A stretch of 64,000 nt of DNA from Anderseniella sp. (GTDB lineage: Bacteria > Pseudomonadota > Alphaproteobacteria > Rhizobiales > Aestuariivirgaceae). Below, piece by piece: positions 54,821 through 63,527 of this stretch. The position numbers and the translations under genes are program-made. Location: NCBI GenBank assembly GCA_028289645.1, contig JANQOK010000018.1, forward strand, positions 1 through 64,000, written 5' to 3'. The notes beneath the pieces are model-generated. The model did no database searches, was not told the DNA's origin, and saw nothing but the letters and a program-made list of their open reading frames with translations. Numbering within the stretch: the first letter of the stretch is position 1; each line of letters begins with the position of its first letter.

Positions 54821-55722
54821 TGAGTGTGTCGCAAACCCGGGAGCCGGAAGGACGGCCTGGTTCACTTTCAGTACTGCTGCGCAACGTATCTGAAGCTCAG
54901 GACATAATTACAAACTTCGGCGAGGCCGTCGTGCGGTCCTGCAAGCCGCTGAAATCCAGCCTCGAGAACCTGTTCCCGGACGTTGAGAAACTGATCGTGG
55001 GCAAAGTGGAGCCGGCTGCGGTTGCCGATTTTCGAGCCAGCCACGGCGAAGCTTCGCAAATCTATGCGATGCGCGGCCTGGAGGATCAGCAGGCCTGCCT
55101 GATTGCGATATCCGGCAAGGCGCTGGTTGCATTTTCGAATTGTGCTTTTGGTGCCTCGCGCCCGGCTATTGAAGGTGACGGTGAAGTGGTTCCCGGCAAG
55201 GCAGAGCAGGCCATAGGAAAGTGTATTGCAGAAATCCTTCTGGCGGAGCTGATGCTGCATTTTGACGGCGCTTTGGCCAAGCGAGCGCCGCAAGTTTCGC
55301 AAGCCACTGCTGACTATCTCGACAGTCCCGAAGTAAAGGACCTGGATGGTGTCCGGGTCACGTTTGACCTGAGGTTGGCCAATGGCACGGGGGGTGTGGA
55401 TATTTTTGTTTCAGAAACCTGCTGTCGGAAACCCGACACGGCGCCTGCCGGCGCTGCCAGGCAGTCAGGTCTGCTTGCCTTGCAACGTGAGGTGCAGCGC
55501 ACCGGCGTGAAGCTGGAAGTCCTGTTGCAGGAGCAGGAAATGACTCTCGGCGACATTGCCGGGCTGGAGCTGGGGCAGGTGCACGAACTGGACTTTTGTC
55601 TGGGGCAGAAGGTGCAGGTCCAGGTTGAGGGGGTGAAATTGTTCAACGGATTGCTGAACCAGGCAGCGGACCATTATGTCCTGAAGGTTGCCGAGTTCCT
55701 GAAAACTGAAGCGGTGTACTGA
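54820..55722 (+). CDS. fliM: Flagellar motor switch protein FliM
   Basis: 300 residues. The C-terminal SpoA domain reads LEVLLQEQEMTLGDIAGLEL, then ELDFCLGQKVQVQVEGVKLF, and the middle domain is CheC-like. Similarity to enterobacterial FliM is low, as is usual for rhizobial forms, which are shorter at the N-terminus. It is part of the C-ring, between FliG and FliN. Position motA-fliM-fliN-fliG supports the call. Confidence 0.85.
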   Translation: MSVSQTREPEGRPGSLSVLLRNVSEAQDIITNFGEAVVRSCKPLKSSLENLFPDVEKLIVGKVEPAAVADFRASHGEASQIYAMRGLEDQQACLIAISGKALVAFSNCAFGASRPAIEGDGEVVPGKAEQAIGKCIAEILLAELMLHFDGALAKRAPQVSQATADYLDSPEVKDLDGVRVTFDLRLANGTGGVDIFVSETCCRKPDTAPAGAARQSGLLALQREVQRTGVKLEVLLQEQEMTLGDIAGLELGQVHELDFCLGQKVQVQVEGVKLFNGLLNQAADHYVLKVAEFLKTEAVY

Positions 55723-55723
55723 A

Positions 55724-56359
55724 TTGTCCGTACTATACCTTGGAATAGTTATCTCGATCACGGCAGCATTAATGGTGCTGTTTGCGATATTCATCGTGTG
55801 CTGGATGTTGAGCCTGAACAAGGCGCAGCGCCAGATTGTCAAGCTCGGCCAGTCAAACCGCCAGGTCATAGAGGAATTTGATCGCAAGCTTGTCGAGCTT
55901 GCAACTCACTATGACGCTCAACCCAAGGTTCTGAATGACAGCATAGGTTATCTGCGCAGCGTGGCAGACGACATGCGATGGCAGGTGACCAACAAGGATA
56001 TATCCCTGGCAGACCAGCTCGATACGCTGACCCGGCAGTGCCACAACCTGTCGCATCAGCAGGTTGAAGTGACCAGATGCATTGCAAACCTCAGCAGCAC
56101 AATTCTCACCAGTGGTTCGCGTGAGGGGCGTCTTTTGGACCCGGCACTGCCGAACCGTACCTCAGCATACAATTCCGGGCTGCCATCGACCGAACAGTCC
56201 CGTACCCAGGAGTTTCATCACCCTGGTCCGCGGCCAGCGCCGGCCAAAGCCTTGCAGGCAGCCCCGGCCCCGCAAGCACGGACGGAGCGGCATTTTGAGA
56301 CGCATCCCAGTCGTAAGGTTGTAACGCTTGGTGACCATCTCGCACGCCAAGCAAACTAG
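55724..56359 (+). CDS. Unknown membrane-anchored coiled-coil protein of the flagellar operon
   Basis: 211 residues from a TTG start one base after fliM. One N-terminal membrane helix (YLGIVISITAALMVLFAIFI) is followed by a coiled-coil-like region (about 32-125, e.g. QIVKLGQSNRQVIEEFDRKL) and a Pro/Ala-rich tail ending VVTLGDHLARQAN. No family is recognised. Its tight position between fliM and fliN suggests a motor-associated role; rhizobial operons often have small unnamed genes here. The start codon is uncertain. Confidence 0.65.
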   Translation: MSVLYLGIVISITAALMVLFAIFIVCWMLSLNKAQRQIVKLGQSNRQVIEEFDRKLVELATHYDAQPKVLNDSIGYLRSVADDMRWQVTNKDISLADQLDTLTRQCHNLSHQQVEVTRCIANLSSTILTSGSREGRLLDPALPNRTSAYNSGLPSTEQSRTQEFHHPGPRPAPAKALQAAPAPQARTERHFETHPSRKVVTLGDHLARQAN

Positions 56360-56391
56360 CACCGGTCGAAAAGACAAAGGTAAAACCGCAG

Positions 56392-56733
56392 ATGACCACA
56401 GAAACCCCAACTGAATCTGGAAGTGAAAATCGTTCCGACATCGAATCTGCTCTGGCGGCCAAGACTGCTGACGACAGTTCAGGTCACTCCAGGATCATGC
56501 AGATCCCGGTCCAGGTCCAGGTAGTGCTGGGCAATATGCGAATGTCGGTTGAAGAGTTGATGAAGCTGACCCCGGGCAAAGAGGTCGACATGAACGCGCA
56601 ACTGGACGATCTGGTTGAGTTGGTGGCAAACGGCCGGGTTATGGCACGTGGAGAAATTGTGGTCGTAGATCAGCAGACTTCCAGACTCGGAATGCTGGTC
56701 ACCGAACTGACCGACGGCTCAGGCTTGGACTAA
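56392..56733 (+). CDS. fliN: Flagellar motor switch protein FliN
   Basis: 113 residues. After a 35-residue polar stretch comes the SpoA domain: IMQIPVQVQVVLGNMRMSVE, then ELMKLTPGKEVDMNAQLDDL and ELVANGRVMARGEIVVVDQQ. It forms the base of the C-ring where CheY acts. Length is normal. The gap to the previous gene is 32 bp. Confidence 0.95.
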   Translation: MTTETPTESGSENRSDIESALAAKTADDSSGHSRIMQIPVQVQVVLGNMRMSVEELMKLTPGKEVDMNAQLDDLVELVANGRVMARGEIVVVDQQTSRLGMLVTELTDGSGLD

Positions 56734-56760
56734 ACCTATTAGCTGGATCAATCACAGACC

Positions 56761-57780
56761 ATGACCGGGACGAAGCCGAATTTGGAGGGCGGTGTAAAGG
56801 CAGCCCTGATGCTGTTGTGCATCGGCAAGCCTGTTGCTGCGAAGCTGATAGGCAAGCTCAGTTTTGAGGAGGTGAGGGCGGTTGTCGCAAGCGCAAGTCT
56901 GCTCAACAACGTTTCCCGCGCCGAAATAGACGCAATGATAGACAGCTTCAGTGAGTTGTACGGGCAGGGGGTCAAGTTTCTCGGCACGGAGCAGGAAGTC
57001 ATGACATTGCTTTCAGAAGTGATACCTGAGGAGATGGCGGCGAAGCTGGAGGCTGACGGCGCGCTGCCTCCGGCTGTCGACGTCTCTGAGGAGGTGGAGC
57101 AATCGGTGTGGGACCAGGTGAAGTCCGTAAACACCTCCCGCATCGTTGACTTGCTGGACAACGAACAGGTCCAGACATCGGCGGCGATACTGGACGCCAT
57201 GGACCGCGAACAGGCTTCCGGCGTGATTTCCCTGCTGAACCGGAAGCATCGAAGTGAGATCTTGCGCCGGATGCTGATTTTGCAGCCGTTGACGCCAATG
57301 GCGATGGAGCTGCTGAAAGGAATTGCAAGAACCGAGCTGCTGAGCGATGACGGCAGCGCCGGAAAGGTGCTTAAGCGTAAGGAAGTTGCCGGCATCATCA
57401 ATGCGATGAGCGGCGATGACGCCAAGTCCGTCATCGAGGAATTGAATTCTGCCGAGCCCGAAGAGGCTGTCGAATTGAGCAAGTTCCTGTTCAGCTTCGC
57501 TGACATCGAGAAGCTCGATGAAGACAATCGTTCGGTTCTTCTCGGTACAGTGGATGCCGAGATGCTGACCAATGCACTGCACGGCAGTCCGGCAGAGTTC
57601 CAGCAATTGTTGCTGTCGTCATTGTCGGCCCGCACGCGCCGAATGATCGAAGGCGAGCTGCAGTCAGCAGCGCCTAAGGACGATGCTGTTGCTGCGGCGC
57701 AACGCGAGATCGCAAAGACTGCCCTCGCGCTTGCGGCTGATGGAACAATTTCACTTCCGGTGCGGGAGCAGGTGGCTTGA
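56761..57780 (+). CDS. fliG: Flagellar motor switch protein FliG
   Basis: 339 residues with the three FliG armadillo-like domains. The C-terminal torque domain includes FSFADIEKLDEDNRSVLLGT and LLSSLSARTRRMIEGELQ, with charged residues facing MotA. The N-terminal domain, which binds FliF, starts GGVKAALMLLCIGKPVAAKL. Full length. A long open frame on the opposite strand is a shadow of this gene. Confidence 0.93.
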   Translation: MTGTKPNLEGGVKAALMLLCIGKPVAAKLIGKLSFEEVRAVVASASLLNNVSRAEIDAMIDSFSELYGQGVKFLGTEQEVMTLLSEVIPEEMAAKLEADGALPPAVDVSEEVEQSVWDQVKSVNTSRIVDLLDNEQVQTSAAILDAMDREQASGVISLLNRKHRSEILRRMLILQPLTPMAMELLKGIARTELLSDDGSAGKVLKRKEVAGIINAMSGDDAKSVIEELNSAEPEEAVELSKFLFSFADIEKLDEDNRSVLLGTVDAEMLTNALHGSPAEFQQLLLSSLSARTRRMIEGELQSAAPKDDAVAAAQREIAKTALALAADGTISLPVREQVA

Positions 57781-57798
57781 TGCCCCATTTGAGGCGAA

Positions 57799-58881
57799 AT
57801 GTCTGAGCGGCCCGACGAAGACAGCAAGACCGAAGATGCCACGGAAAAGAAGCAGCGTGATGCGATTGAGAAGGGCAACACGCCGCAATCCAGGGAGATG
57901 GCGACCCTTGCATCATTGTTGGGCGCAACCTGTATCCTTTTGTTCATGGCCACCCAAAGCACCTATGGGCTCACCGGCAATCTCAAGCACGCATTCGTCC
58001 ACATCGATGTCATCAAGCTTTCGAACTCTGCCGATGCGATCAACATAATGGTTCACTTTGTCGGCAAGGCGGGTGAACTCATGCTGCCGCCGCTGTTGCT
58101 GCTTTCGCTGGCGGGAATTGCCGCAAGCATGGCACAAAATCCCATAGCAATCATTTTGGAGCGCGTGCGCCCCCAGGCATCTCGGATTTCCATTTCGCAG
58201 GGCTGGAAGCGCATTTTCGGCAAGGCTGGCCTTGTTGAACTCTTCAAGGCTGTTGCGAAGATCGCCGTCGTCATCTCTGTGTGCGCCTTTGTCCTCAAGA
58301 TGGAAACCGGCAGAATTGTAAACAGCATGTTGTTGCCGGCCGGTTCCATTCCCGGCCTGGTGCTTGAATTGTGTGCCAAGCTTTTCGTCGGCGTCATGCT
58401 GGCTTCGCTGGTCATTGTGATGGCGGATTTTGCATGGTCGCGCCACAAGTGGCGGTTCGACCTGCGCATGACCAAGCAGGAAGTCAAGGATGAGATCAAG
58501 CAGGCCGACGGCGATCCGATCGTGAAAGCCCGGTTGCGCTCGCTCCAACGTGACCGAAAACGACATCGCATGATGGCAGACGTACCTACGGCCACCGTAA
58601 TAGTTGCCAACCCAACGCACTATTCGGTGGCGGTGCGATATCAGGCCGGTGTCGATATTGCACCGGTTGTGGTTGCCAAGGGCAAAGACCTGATCGCATT
58701 GAAAATCAGGGAGATCGGCAAGGAAAACGGCGTCCCGGTCGTGGAGAGCAAAAGCCTTGCAAGAGCTCTGTACACTGCTGTAGAGGTGTCACAAATGATA
58801 CCTGCGGAATTCTATCACGCAGTGGCTGAGCTGCTTCATTTTGTTTATGGACTTGAGAGTAGGCAGGAAAATGAGCGGTAG
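57799..58881 (+). CDS. flhB: Flagellar export protein FlhB
   Basis: 360 residues. The start SERPDEDSKTEDATEKKQRD and the four membrane helices are typical. The cytoplasmic domain contains the self-cleaving site N271-P272-T273-H274 in VIVANPTHYSVAVRYQ, which changes export specificity from rod and hook proteins to filament proteins. The last 11 bases overlap the next gene. Confidence 0.96.
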   Translation: MSERPDEDSKTEDATEKKQRDAIEKGNTPQSREMATLASLLGATCILLFMATQSTYGLTGNLKHAFVHIDVIKLSNSADAINIMVHFVGKAGELMLPPLLLLSLAGIAASMAQNPIAIILERVRPQASRISISQGWKRIFGKAGLVELFKAVAKIAVVISVCAFVLKMETGRIVNSMLLPAGSIPGLVLELCAKLFVGVMLASLVIVMADFAWSRHKWRFDLRMTKQEVKDEIKQADGDPIVKARLRSLQRDRKRHRMMADVPTATVIVANPTHYSVAVRYQAGVDIAPVVVAKGKDLIALKIREIGKENGVPVVESKSLARALYTAVEVSQMIPAEFYHAVAELLHFVYGLESRQENER

Positions 58882-59344
58882 TATCAGCTTTGAGATCATG
58901 GAAACAGCAAGACGGCATGACCCGATGAGTGAGTTGCTAGGCACGAGAGAGACTCTGATATCAGATGCTATTCGCGACTTCGTTGCTGAATTGGGACTGG
59001 TCGATCCTGCGGACCTGATCGCCTATATTCGACTGGAGCGATATGCAAACCTCAATGATGTGATTGACTCATCTCTGGAGATGCACTTCAAGCCTGGTTC
59101 ATTCAAGTTTGGCTATGGCGCTGAGTGCCATGTGGACTGGGCCGCTGACATGAAAATCAGCCTGGACATGGAGTTTTGCCATCAGGCGGTGAACGCACAG
59201 TTTCGTCTGCTGCTTGACGGCAAGGACGGCAGTGTCGAACTCGACCAGATCGTGTTCACCGATAACACAGACGACGTCCCGACAAATACAGATGCCTTGA
59301 AAAAAGCATTGCAGGAAAGCCGCTTGAACCAGGTTTCGGCCTGA
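58871..59344 (+). CDS. Unknown conserved-position protein of the flagellar operon
   Basis: 157 residues from ATG 58871, chosen because it overlaps the flhB stop as is common for coupled genes; an open frame 30 bp upstream lies inside flhB. The sequence (LISDAIRDFVAELGLVDPAD, later FGYGAECHVDWAADMKISLD) is acidic, without signal or membrane segments. I recognise no family. The position between flhB and flgB suggests a cytoplasmic role in export or assembly, but no specific function can be given. Confidence 0.7.
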   Translation: MSGSISFEIMETARRHDPMSELLGTRETLISDAIRDFVAELGLVDPADLIAYIRLERYANLNDVIDSSLEMHFKPGSFKFGYGAECHVDWAADMKISLDMEFCHQAVNAQFRLLLDGKDGSVELDQIVFTDNTDDVPTNTDALKKALQESRLNQVSA

Positions 59345-59353
59345 AACCACCCG

Positions 59354-59365
59354 CACGCCGGCGTG
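59354..59365. repeat. Perfect 12-bp palindrome CACGCCGGCGTG before flgB
   Basis: It lies in the 110-bp gap between the unknown gene and flgB. It may be an operator, or the core of a hairpin, at the boundary between the switch/export genes and the rod genes. Confidence 0.3.
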
Positions 59366-59454
59366 GTTCCGGCGGCGATTGCTGCGGCCAGTCACCAGCT
59401 TCGGACAAGTTAGTTTCTATAGCCTCGTGATCAGTGCAATTGAGGCGATGGATC

Positions 59455-59835
59455 ATGAGCGAAATCTACCTGCTGAGTCTGGCTGCGCAACAGCGCGACT
59501 GGCTTTCTACGCGACAGGCGGCGATAGCGATGAATGTGGCCAATGCCGCGACACCGGGTTATCGAAGCGCCGATGTGCAGTCTTTCGATGCCGTCATGAA
59601 ACAGCTGCCGGTGTCCATGGCGGCTACCGACCAAAATCACATATCCAGCCGTGGTGGGGTATCGCCCAATTCATCTTTCTCCAAGCAGGCCTCCTGGGAG
59701 ATATCTCACTCCGGAAACTCCGTTTCACTTGAACAGGAGATGCTGAAAGCCGGCCAGGTGAACCGTGCGTTTTCAATGAACGTCAACATGACACGAGCAT
59801 TCCACGACATGCTCCTGTCCGGGCTGAGGAGTTAG
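59455..59835 (+). CDS. flgB: Flagellar basal-body rod protein FlgB
   Basis: 126 residues from ATG 59455; a GTG 21 bp upstream is possible. LLSLAAQQRDWLSTRQAAIA and MNVANAATPGYRSADVQSFD carry the rod-protein signature ANAxTPGY. The C-terminal helix runs to MTRAFHDMLLSGLRS. It is a proximal rod subunit, exported by the flagellar secretion system. It is followed by flgC after 4 bp. Confidence 0.93.
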   Translation: MSEIYLLSLAAQQRDWLSTRQAAIAMNVANAATPGYRSADVQSFDAVMKQLPVSMAATDQNHISSRGGVSPNSSFSKQASWEISHSGNSVSLEQEMLKAGQVNRAFSMNVNMTRAFHDMLLSGLRS

Positions 59836-59839
59836 GTCG

Positions 59840-60256
59840 ATGATTGATCCTCTTGGCGCATCCCTCATCGCAGCATCGTCGGGCCTGGAAACGCAGTCGC
59901 AGCGCATGCGCATAATCTCACAGAACCTGGCCAACGCGAACTCTACCGGCAAGACGCCAGGCGCAGATCCCTACGCCCGAAAGACTGTAACGTTTGCGGA
60001 AGTTGTCGATGTCGAGACCGGAACCCGCCAGGCGAAAGTGTCCAAGTTTGGTGTGGACCCAAGTCCGTTCCGTGTCGAGTTTCGGCCAGACCACCCGGCA
60101 GCAGATCAAAAGGGTTATGTGAAATTTTCCAATGTCAACCCGATCGTCGAGATTGCCGACATGCAGGATACCGCCAGGATTTATGAGGCCGATCTGCAGG
60201 TCATCAAGCAGACAAAGCAGATGTTCTCAATGCTTGCCGATCTGATCAGGAGATAA
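59840..60256 (+). CDS. flgC: Flagellar basal-body rod protein FlgC
   Basis: 138 residues. LIAASSGLETQSQRMRIISQ and NLANANSTGKTPGADPYARK match the FlgC signature, and the C-terminus has DTARIYEADLQVIKQTKQMF. It is a proximal rod subunit. It lies between flgB and fliE with very short spacing. Confidence 0.95.
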   Translation: MIDPLGASLIAASSGLETQSQRMRIISQNLANANSTGKTPGADPYARKTVTFAEVVDVETGTRQAKVSKFGVDPSPFRVEFRPDHPAADQKGYVKFSNVNPIVEIADMQDTARIYEADLQVIKQTKQMFSMLADLIRR

Positions 60257-60260
60257 GCAG

Positions 60261-60569
60261 ATGATATCGTCCATTAGCCCGCTGCAGCCGTCCGCCGTTT
60301 CCGAGGCGGCGCAGAACACCTTGTCGCCGGGAAGCACGGCCGGTGCTCCGGAAGTGGATTTCGCAAAGCTGATGTCGTCCATGGCGACGTCTACAGTGTC
60401 GGCTCTGCGCGAAAGCGAAGCTGCAGCCATCGGTGCCATGAACGGGCAGGCATCTGCTCAAGACGCCATAACGAAGATCATGGAGGCCGAACGCAAGCTG
60501 CAGCAGGCGGTGGCTGTTCGCGACAAGGTGATCTCGACTTACACCGAACTCACACGAATGCAGATTTGA
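60261..60569 (+). CDS. fliE: Flagellar hook-basal body protein FliE
   Basis: 102 residues. The helical C-terminus DAITKIMEAERKLQQAVAVR, DKVISTYTELTRMQI is the conserved FliE region that joins the MS-ring to the rod. Short, as expected. Confidence 0.93.
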   Translation: MISSISPLQPSAVSEAAQNTLSPGSTAGAPEVDFAKLMSSMATSTVSALRESEAAAIGAMNGQASAQDAITKIMEAERKLQQAVAVRDKVISTYTELTRMQI

Positions 60570-60579
60570 GGTTGCGCCA

Positions 60580-61371
60580 ATGTTGAAAGCTCTTGCCATT
60601 GCGGCGACTGGAATGAACGCCCAGCAGACCAATCTGGAAGTGATCTCCAACAATGTCGCGAACATAAACACGACCGGTTTCAAAAGATCCCGGGCTGAAT
60701 TCACTGATCTGCTCTACCAGAATGAACGCACAGCCGGAATTGCCGGGACTACCGGGCTTTCCGTTGTGCCTGAAGGGGCTTATGTCGGGCTTGGTGTAAA
60801 GACGGCCGCGGTTCGGAATCTGCATCAGCAGGGTGGTCTTGCCAGCACTTCAAACAAGCTGGACCTGGCGATTACCGGTCGAGGTTGGTTCCAGATATCG
60901 GGTGCGGATGGTGAAACCCTCTATACCCGCGCCGGTGCCTTTAACCGCAATGCAGATGGTCAGCTGGTGACGATCGACGGCCTGCTCCTGCAGCCCGGCT
61001 TCACGGTTCCACCGGAAACCCTCGAGGTTCATATCAACAACACCGGTGAAGTCTTTGCGCAGCTTGCGGGTCAGGCTGAAATGCAGAGTCTGGGCCAGAT
61101 TGCGCTGGCCAGTTTTGCCAATGATGCCGGCCTCGAGGCGGTTGGAGACAATCTGTTTCGTGCCAACGAGTCCTCCGGACAGGCAGCAACCGGTGTGCCG
61201 GGAAGCTCCGGTCTTGGCACCATTCGGCAGGGCTATCTTGAAAACTCGAACGTAGATGCCGTTAAGGAGATAACCGAGATGATAGCGGCGCAACGCGCTT
61301 ACGAGATGAACTCCAAGGTTATTCAGGCGGCCGACGAGATGTCCGCCACAATCACGCAGGGACTCCGCTAG
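60580..61371 (+). CDS. flgG: Flagellar distal rod protein FlgG
   Basis: 263 residues. MLKALAIAATGMNAQQTNLE and VISNNVANINTTGFKRSRAE open the rod/hook fold, and VDAVKEITEMIAAQRAYEMN, with SKVIQAADEM, is the C-terminal signature. Length is that of FlgG rather than FlgF. It forms the distal rod. Confidence 0.96.
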   Translation: MLKALAIAATGMNAQQTNLEVISNNVANINTTGFKRSRAEFTDLLYQNERTAGIAGTTGLSVVPEGAYVGLGVKTAAVRNLHQQGGLASTSNKLDLAITGRGWFQISGADGETLYTRAGAFNRNADGQLVTIDGLLLQPGFTVPPETLEVHINNTGEVFAQLAGQAEMQSLGQIALASFANDAGLEAVGDNLFRANESSGQAATGVPGSSGLGTIRQGYLENSNVDAVKEITEMIAAQRAYEMNSKVIQAADEMSATITQGLR

Positions 61372-61378
61372 GAACATC

Positions 61379-61849
61379 ATGATGCGATGGGGTCTGAATT
61401 TTGTTGGCCGGTTAGCCTGTTTGTCGGTCCTGGTGTCAGGCTATGGACCGCTGGCCCGGGCTGCTGATCAGATGGTTGTCCCGTCAGTCACCCTCTATCC
61501 CGGGGACAAGATCAGCACCGAACAGATTCTGGTAAAGCGCAGACCTGCCTATCTGAACTCGGTACAACGTCTCGTTCAACGCGCGGATCAGATGGTCGGC
61601 AAAACGCCGGTCCGGGTGTTGCCGGCTGGCAAACCGGTGCTGACTTCCTTTCTGGCCCTGCCGAAACTGGTCAAACCCGGAACGACCATCAGAACCTATT
61701 TTCAATCCGGCGGCATCACCATCCTGGGGGTTGCCCAGTCTCTTCAGGCCGGCTCTTACGGAGACCTTGTTCAGGCCAGGAACCTGGGCAGCGGGGTGGT
61801 CATAACGGGTTATGTGCAACACGATGGTTCGCTGCGGGTTATGCCATGA
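61379..61849 (+). CDS. flgA: Flagella basal-body P-ring formation protein FlgA
   Basis: 156 residues with a signal peptide (FVGRLACLSVLVSGYGPLAR). The SAF domain reads VTLYPGDKISTEQILVKRRP and the C-terminal beta domain TYFQSGGITILGVAQSLQAG. It is the periplasmic chaperone for the FlgI P-ring, encoded next with a 4-bp overlap. Confidence 0.9.
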   Translation: MMRWGLNFVGRLACLSVLVSGYGPLARAADQMVVPSVTLYPGDKISTEQILVKRRPAYLNSVQRLVQRADQMVGKTPVRVLPAGKPVLTSFLALPKLVKPGTTIRTYFQSGGITILGVAQSLQAGSYGDLVQARNLGSGVVITGYVQHDGSLRVMP

Positions 61850-62976
61850 AGTGGCTTTGTGTTGTTGTTGGGCTGGTCGCGGCGGTGTTCAGTTTTGCGC
61901 CTGCAATGGCCGGAAAAATGGTGCAGTCGGGTCCCACCGTGCGGATCAAGGACATCACCACCATAAGCAGTGTCAGGGATCTGCAGCTGGTTGGCTATGG
62001 CCTGGTCATCGGCTTGAATGGCACAGGCGACAGCGCCCGCAGTTCACCGTTTACGACACAGTCCATCAAATCGATGCTGGACAGGCTTGGCGTCAATGTT
62101 CCGGCAGGCGCCCTGCAGGCAAAGAATGTTGCCGCTGTCGTTGTCACCGCAAACCTGCCGTCAAATGCTGCGGTTGGGTCGAGGATAGACGTCACCACAT
62201 CTTCCCTGGGCGATGCCAAGTCGCTTGAGGGCGGTATGCTGGTCATGACGCCTTTGACCGCCAATGACGGGCAGGTTTACTCGGTGGCGCAGGGCCCGGT
62301 CAGCGTTGGCGGTTTCGCTGCTGAAGGCGAAAGTGAGACGCTGACCAACGGAGTGCCGACCACAGGTCGAATTCCCAATGGCGCCAATGTCGAGCGCGCC
62401 CTGCCGGACCAGATCAACCGGTCTGACTTCATCGCCCTGGAATTGAACAATCCGGACTTTTCCCTGTCGGTGCAGATTACCGATCTCATCAACCAGCACT
62501 CGAAGAAGCGCTACAACTTTGCCGCCGCCAGGGAGAAAGATGCTCGGACCGTTCTGCTGAAGAAGCCGGGCAACATTTCCGTAACCCGGTTCCTGGCTGA
62601 GATCGGAGGCCTGTCCGTCGTGCCGGACGACCCTGCCGTTGTGGTCATCGACGAACGGACGGGTACCATCGTCATTGGCCAGAGCGTCCGCATTTCCACT
62701 GTCGCGGTGACGCATGGAAGTTTGACTGTGCGAGTGACTGAGACCCCGGCGGTGTCGCAGCCCGAACCGTTTTCTGACGGCAGGACGGTCAAGACAAGCG
62801 AGACCTCGATCTTTGATGAGCAACCGCCGGGGCAGATGGAGATACTGGGCGGTGCCAATCTTCAAAGCCTGGTTCAGGGGTTGAACCAGATGGGCCTGAA
62901 ACCAAAGGGCATCATTGCCATTCTGCAGGCAATCAAGTCTGCCGGCGCGCTTCATTCAGAGTTGATCATACAATGA
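61846..62976 (+). CDS. flgI: Flagellar P-ring protein FlgI
   Basis: 376 residues with a signal peptide (VVVGLVAAVFSFAPAMA). RIKDITTISSVRDLQLVGYG and LVIGLNGTGDSARSSPFTTQ are strongly conserved, and the C-terminus MGLKPKGIIAILQAIKSAGA is typical. It forms the ring in the peptidoglycan layer. Four-base overlaps with flgA and motE. Confidence 0.97.
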   Translation: MKWLCVVVGLVAAVFSFAPAMAGKMVQSGPTVRIKDITTISSVRDLQLVGYGLVIGLNGTGDSARSSPFTTQSIKSMLDRLGVNVPAGALQAKNVAAVVVTANLPSNAAVGSRIDVTTSSLGDAKSLEGGMLVMTPLTANDGQVYSVAQGPVSVGGFAAEGESETLTNGVPTTGRIPNGANVERALPDQINRSDFIALELNNPDFSLSVQITDLINQHSKKRYNFAAAREKDARTVLLKKPGNISVTRFLAEIGGLSVVPDDPAVVVIDERTGTIVIGQSVRISTVAVTHGSLTVRVTETPAVSQPEPFSDGRTVKTSETSIFDEQPPGQMEILGGANLQSLVQGLNQMGLKPKGIIAILQAIKSAGALHSELIIQ

Positions 62977-63527
62977 CACATATCAGGATAACCACGTTCG
63001 CATTCATGTTGGCGGCAATGCTGGCAAGCTCCCAGGTGGCCCGGGCGCAAGAGGCCGGCATTGACCACAAGGCCGACCTACTGCTGATCACAGGATCGGT
63101 ATCGACACCCGGCATGCCCGAGACGGCGATCGACTATTGCGAGAGCTTTCGCGATGTTGCCTCTGAGGCCCGTTTTGGGTGGCAGGCCTCCAGGCTTGAG
63201 GAGCTTCAGACCGAGGTTGCCAACGCAACTGACAAACTGGAAAGCGAGCGGCAGCGGCTGCAGCGGTGGGTGGACCGCAGAGACCGGTTCATAAACCGCG
63301 CCAATGAACAACTGATTGCGATCTATCAAAAGATGAAGCCGGATGTGGCCGCGGGGCACATCAGTGAACTGGAGGATGAGACTGCAGCCGCATTGCTTCT
63401 CAAGTTACAGCCGCGAGTGACCAGCCTGATCTTCAATGAGATGACCGCTGCACGAGCTGCGCGGCTTGTTTCATTGATCAGCGGCGCATCAAAGTACGCC
63501 TCTGTTGGCGCAAAGAACACCAAATGA
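62973..63527 (+). CDS. motE: Periplasmic motor chaperone MotE
   Basis: 184 residues with a signal peptide (ITTFAFMLAAMLASSQVARA). A coiled coil (about 73-110, LEELQTEVANATDKLESERQ) is followed by a small helical domain resembling the MgtE N-terminal fold (MKPDVAAGHISELEDETAAA). MotE of rhizobia is needed for folding of the periplasmic motor protein MotC. The position between flgI and flgH is exactly that of rhizobial flagellar loci, which supports both the call and the taxonomic guess. Confidence 0.88.
   Translation: MTHIRITTFAFMLAAMLASSQVARAQEAGIDHKADLLLITGSVSTPGMPETAIDYCESFRDVASEARFGWQASRLEELQTEVANATDKLESERQRLQRWVDRRDRFINRANEQLIAIYQKMKPDVAAGHISELEDETAAALLLKLQPRVTSLIFNEMTAARAARLVSLISGASKYASVGAKNTK

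Noticed and set aside
56748-57962. 404-residue open frame on the minus strand
   Set aside because: It lies exactly opposite fliG and is Ser/Ala-rich low-complexity text, as expected for an antisense shadow of a GC-rich gene.
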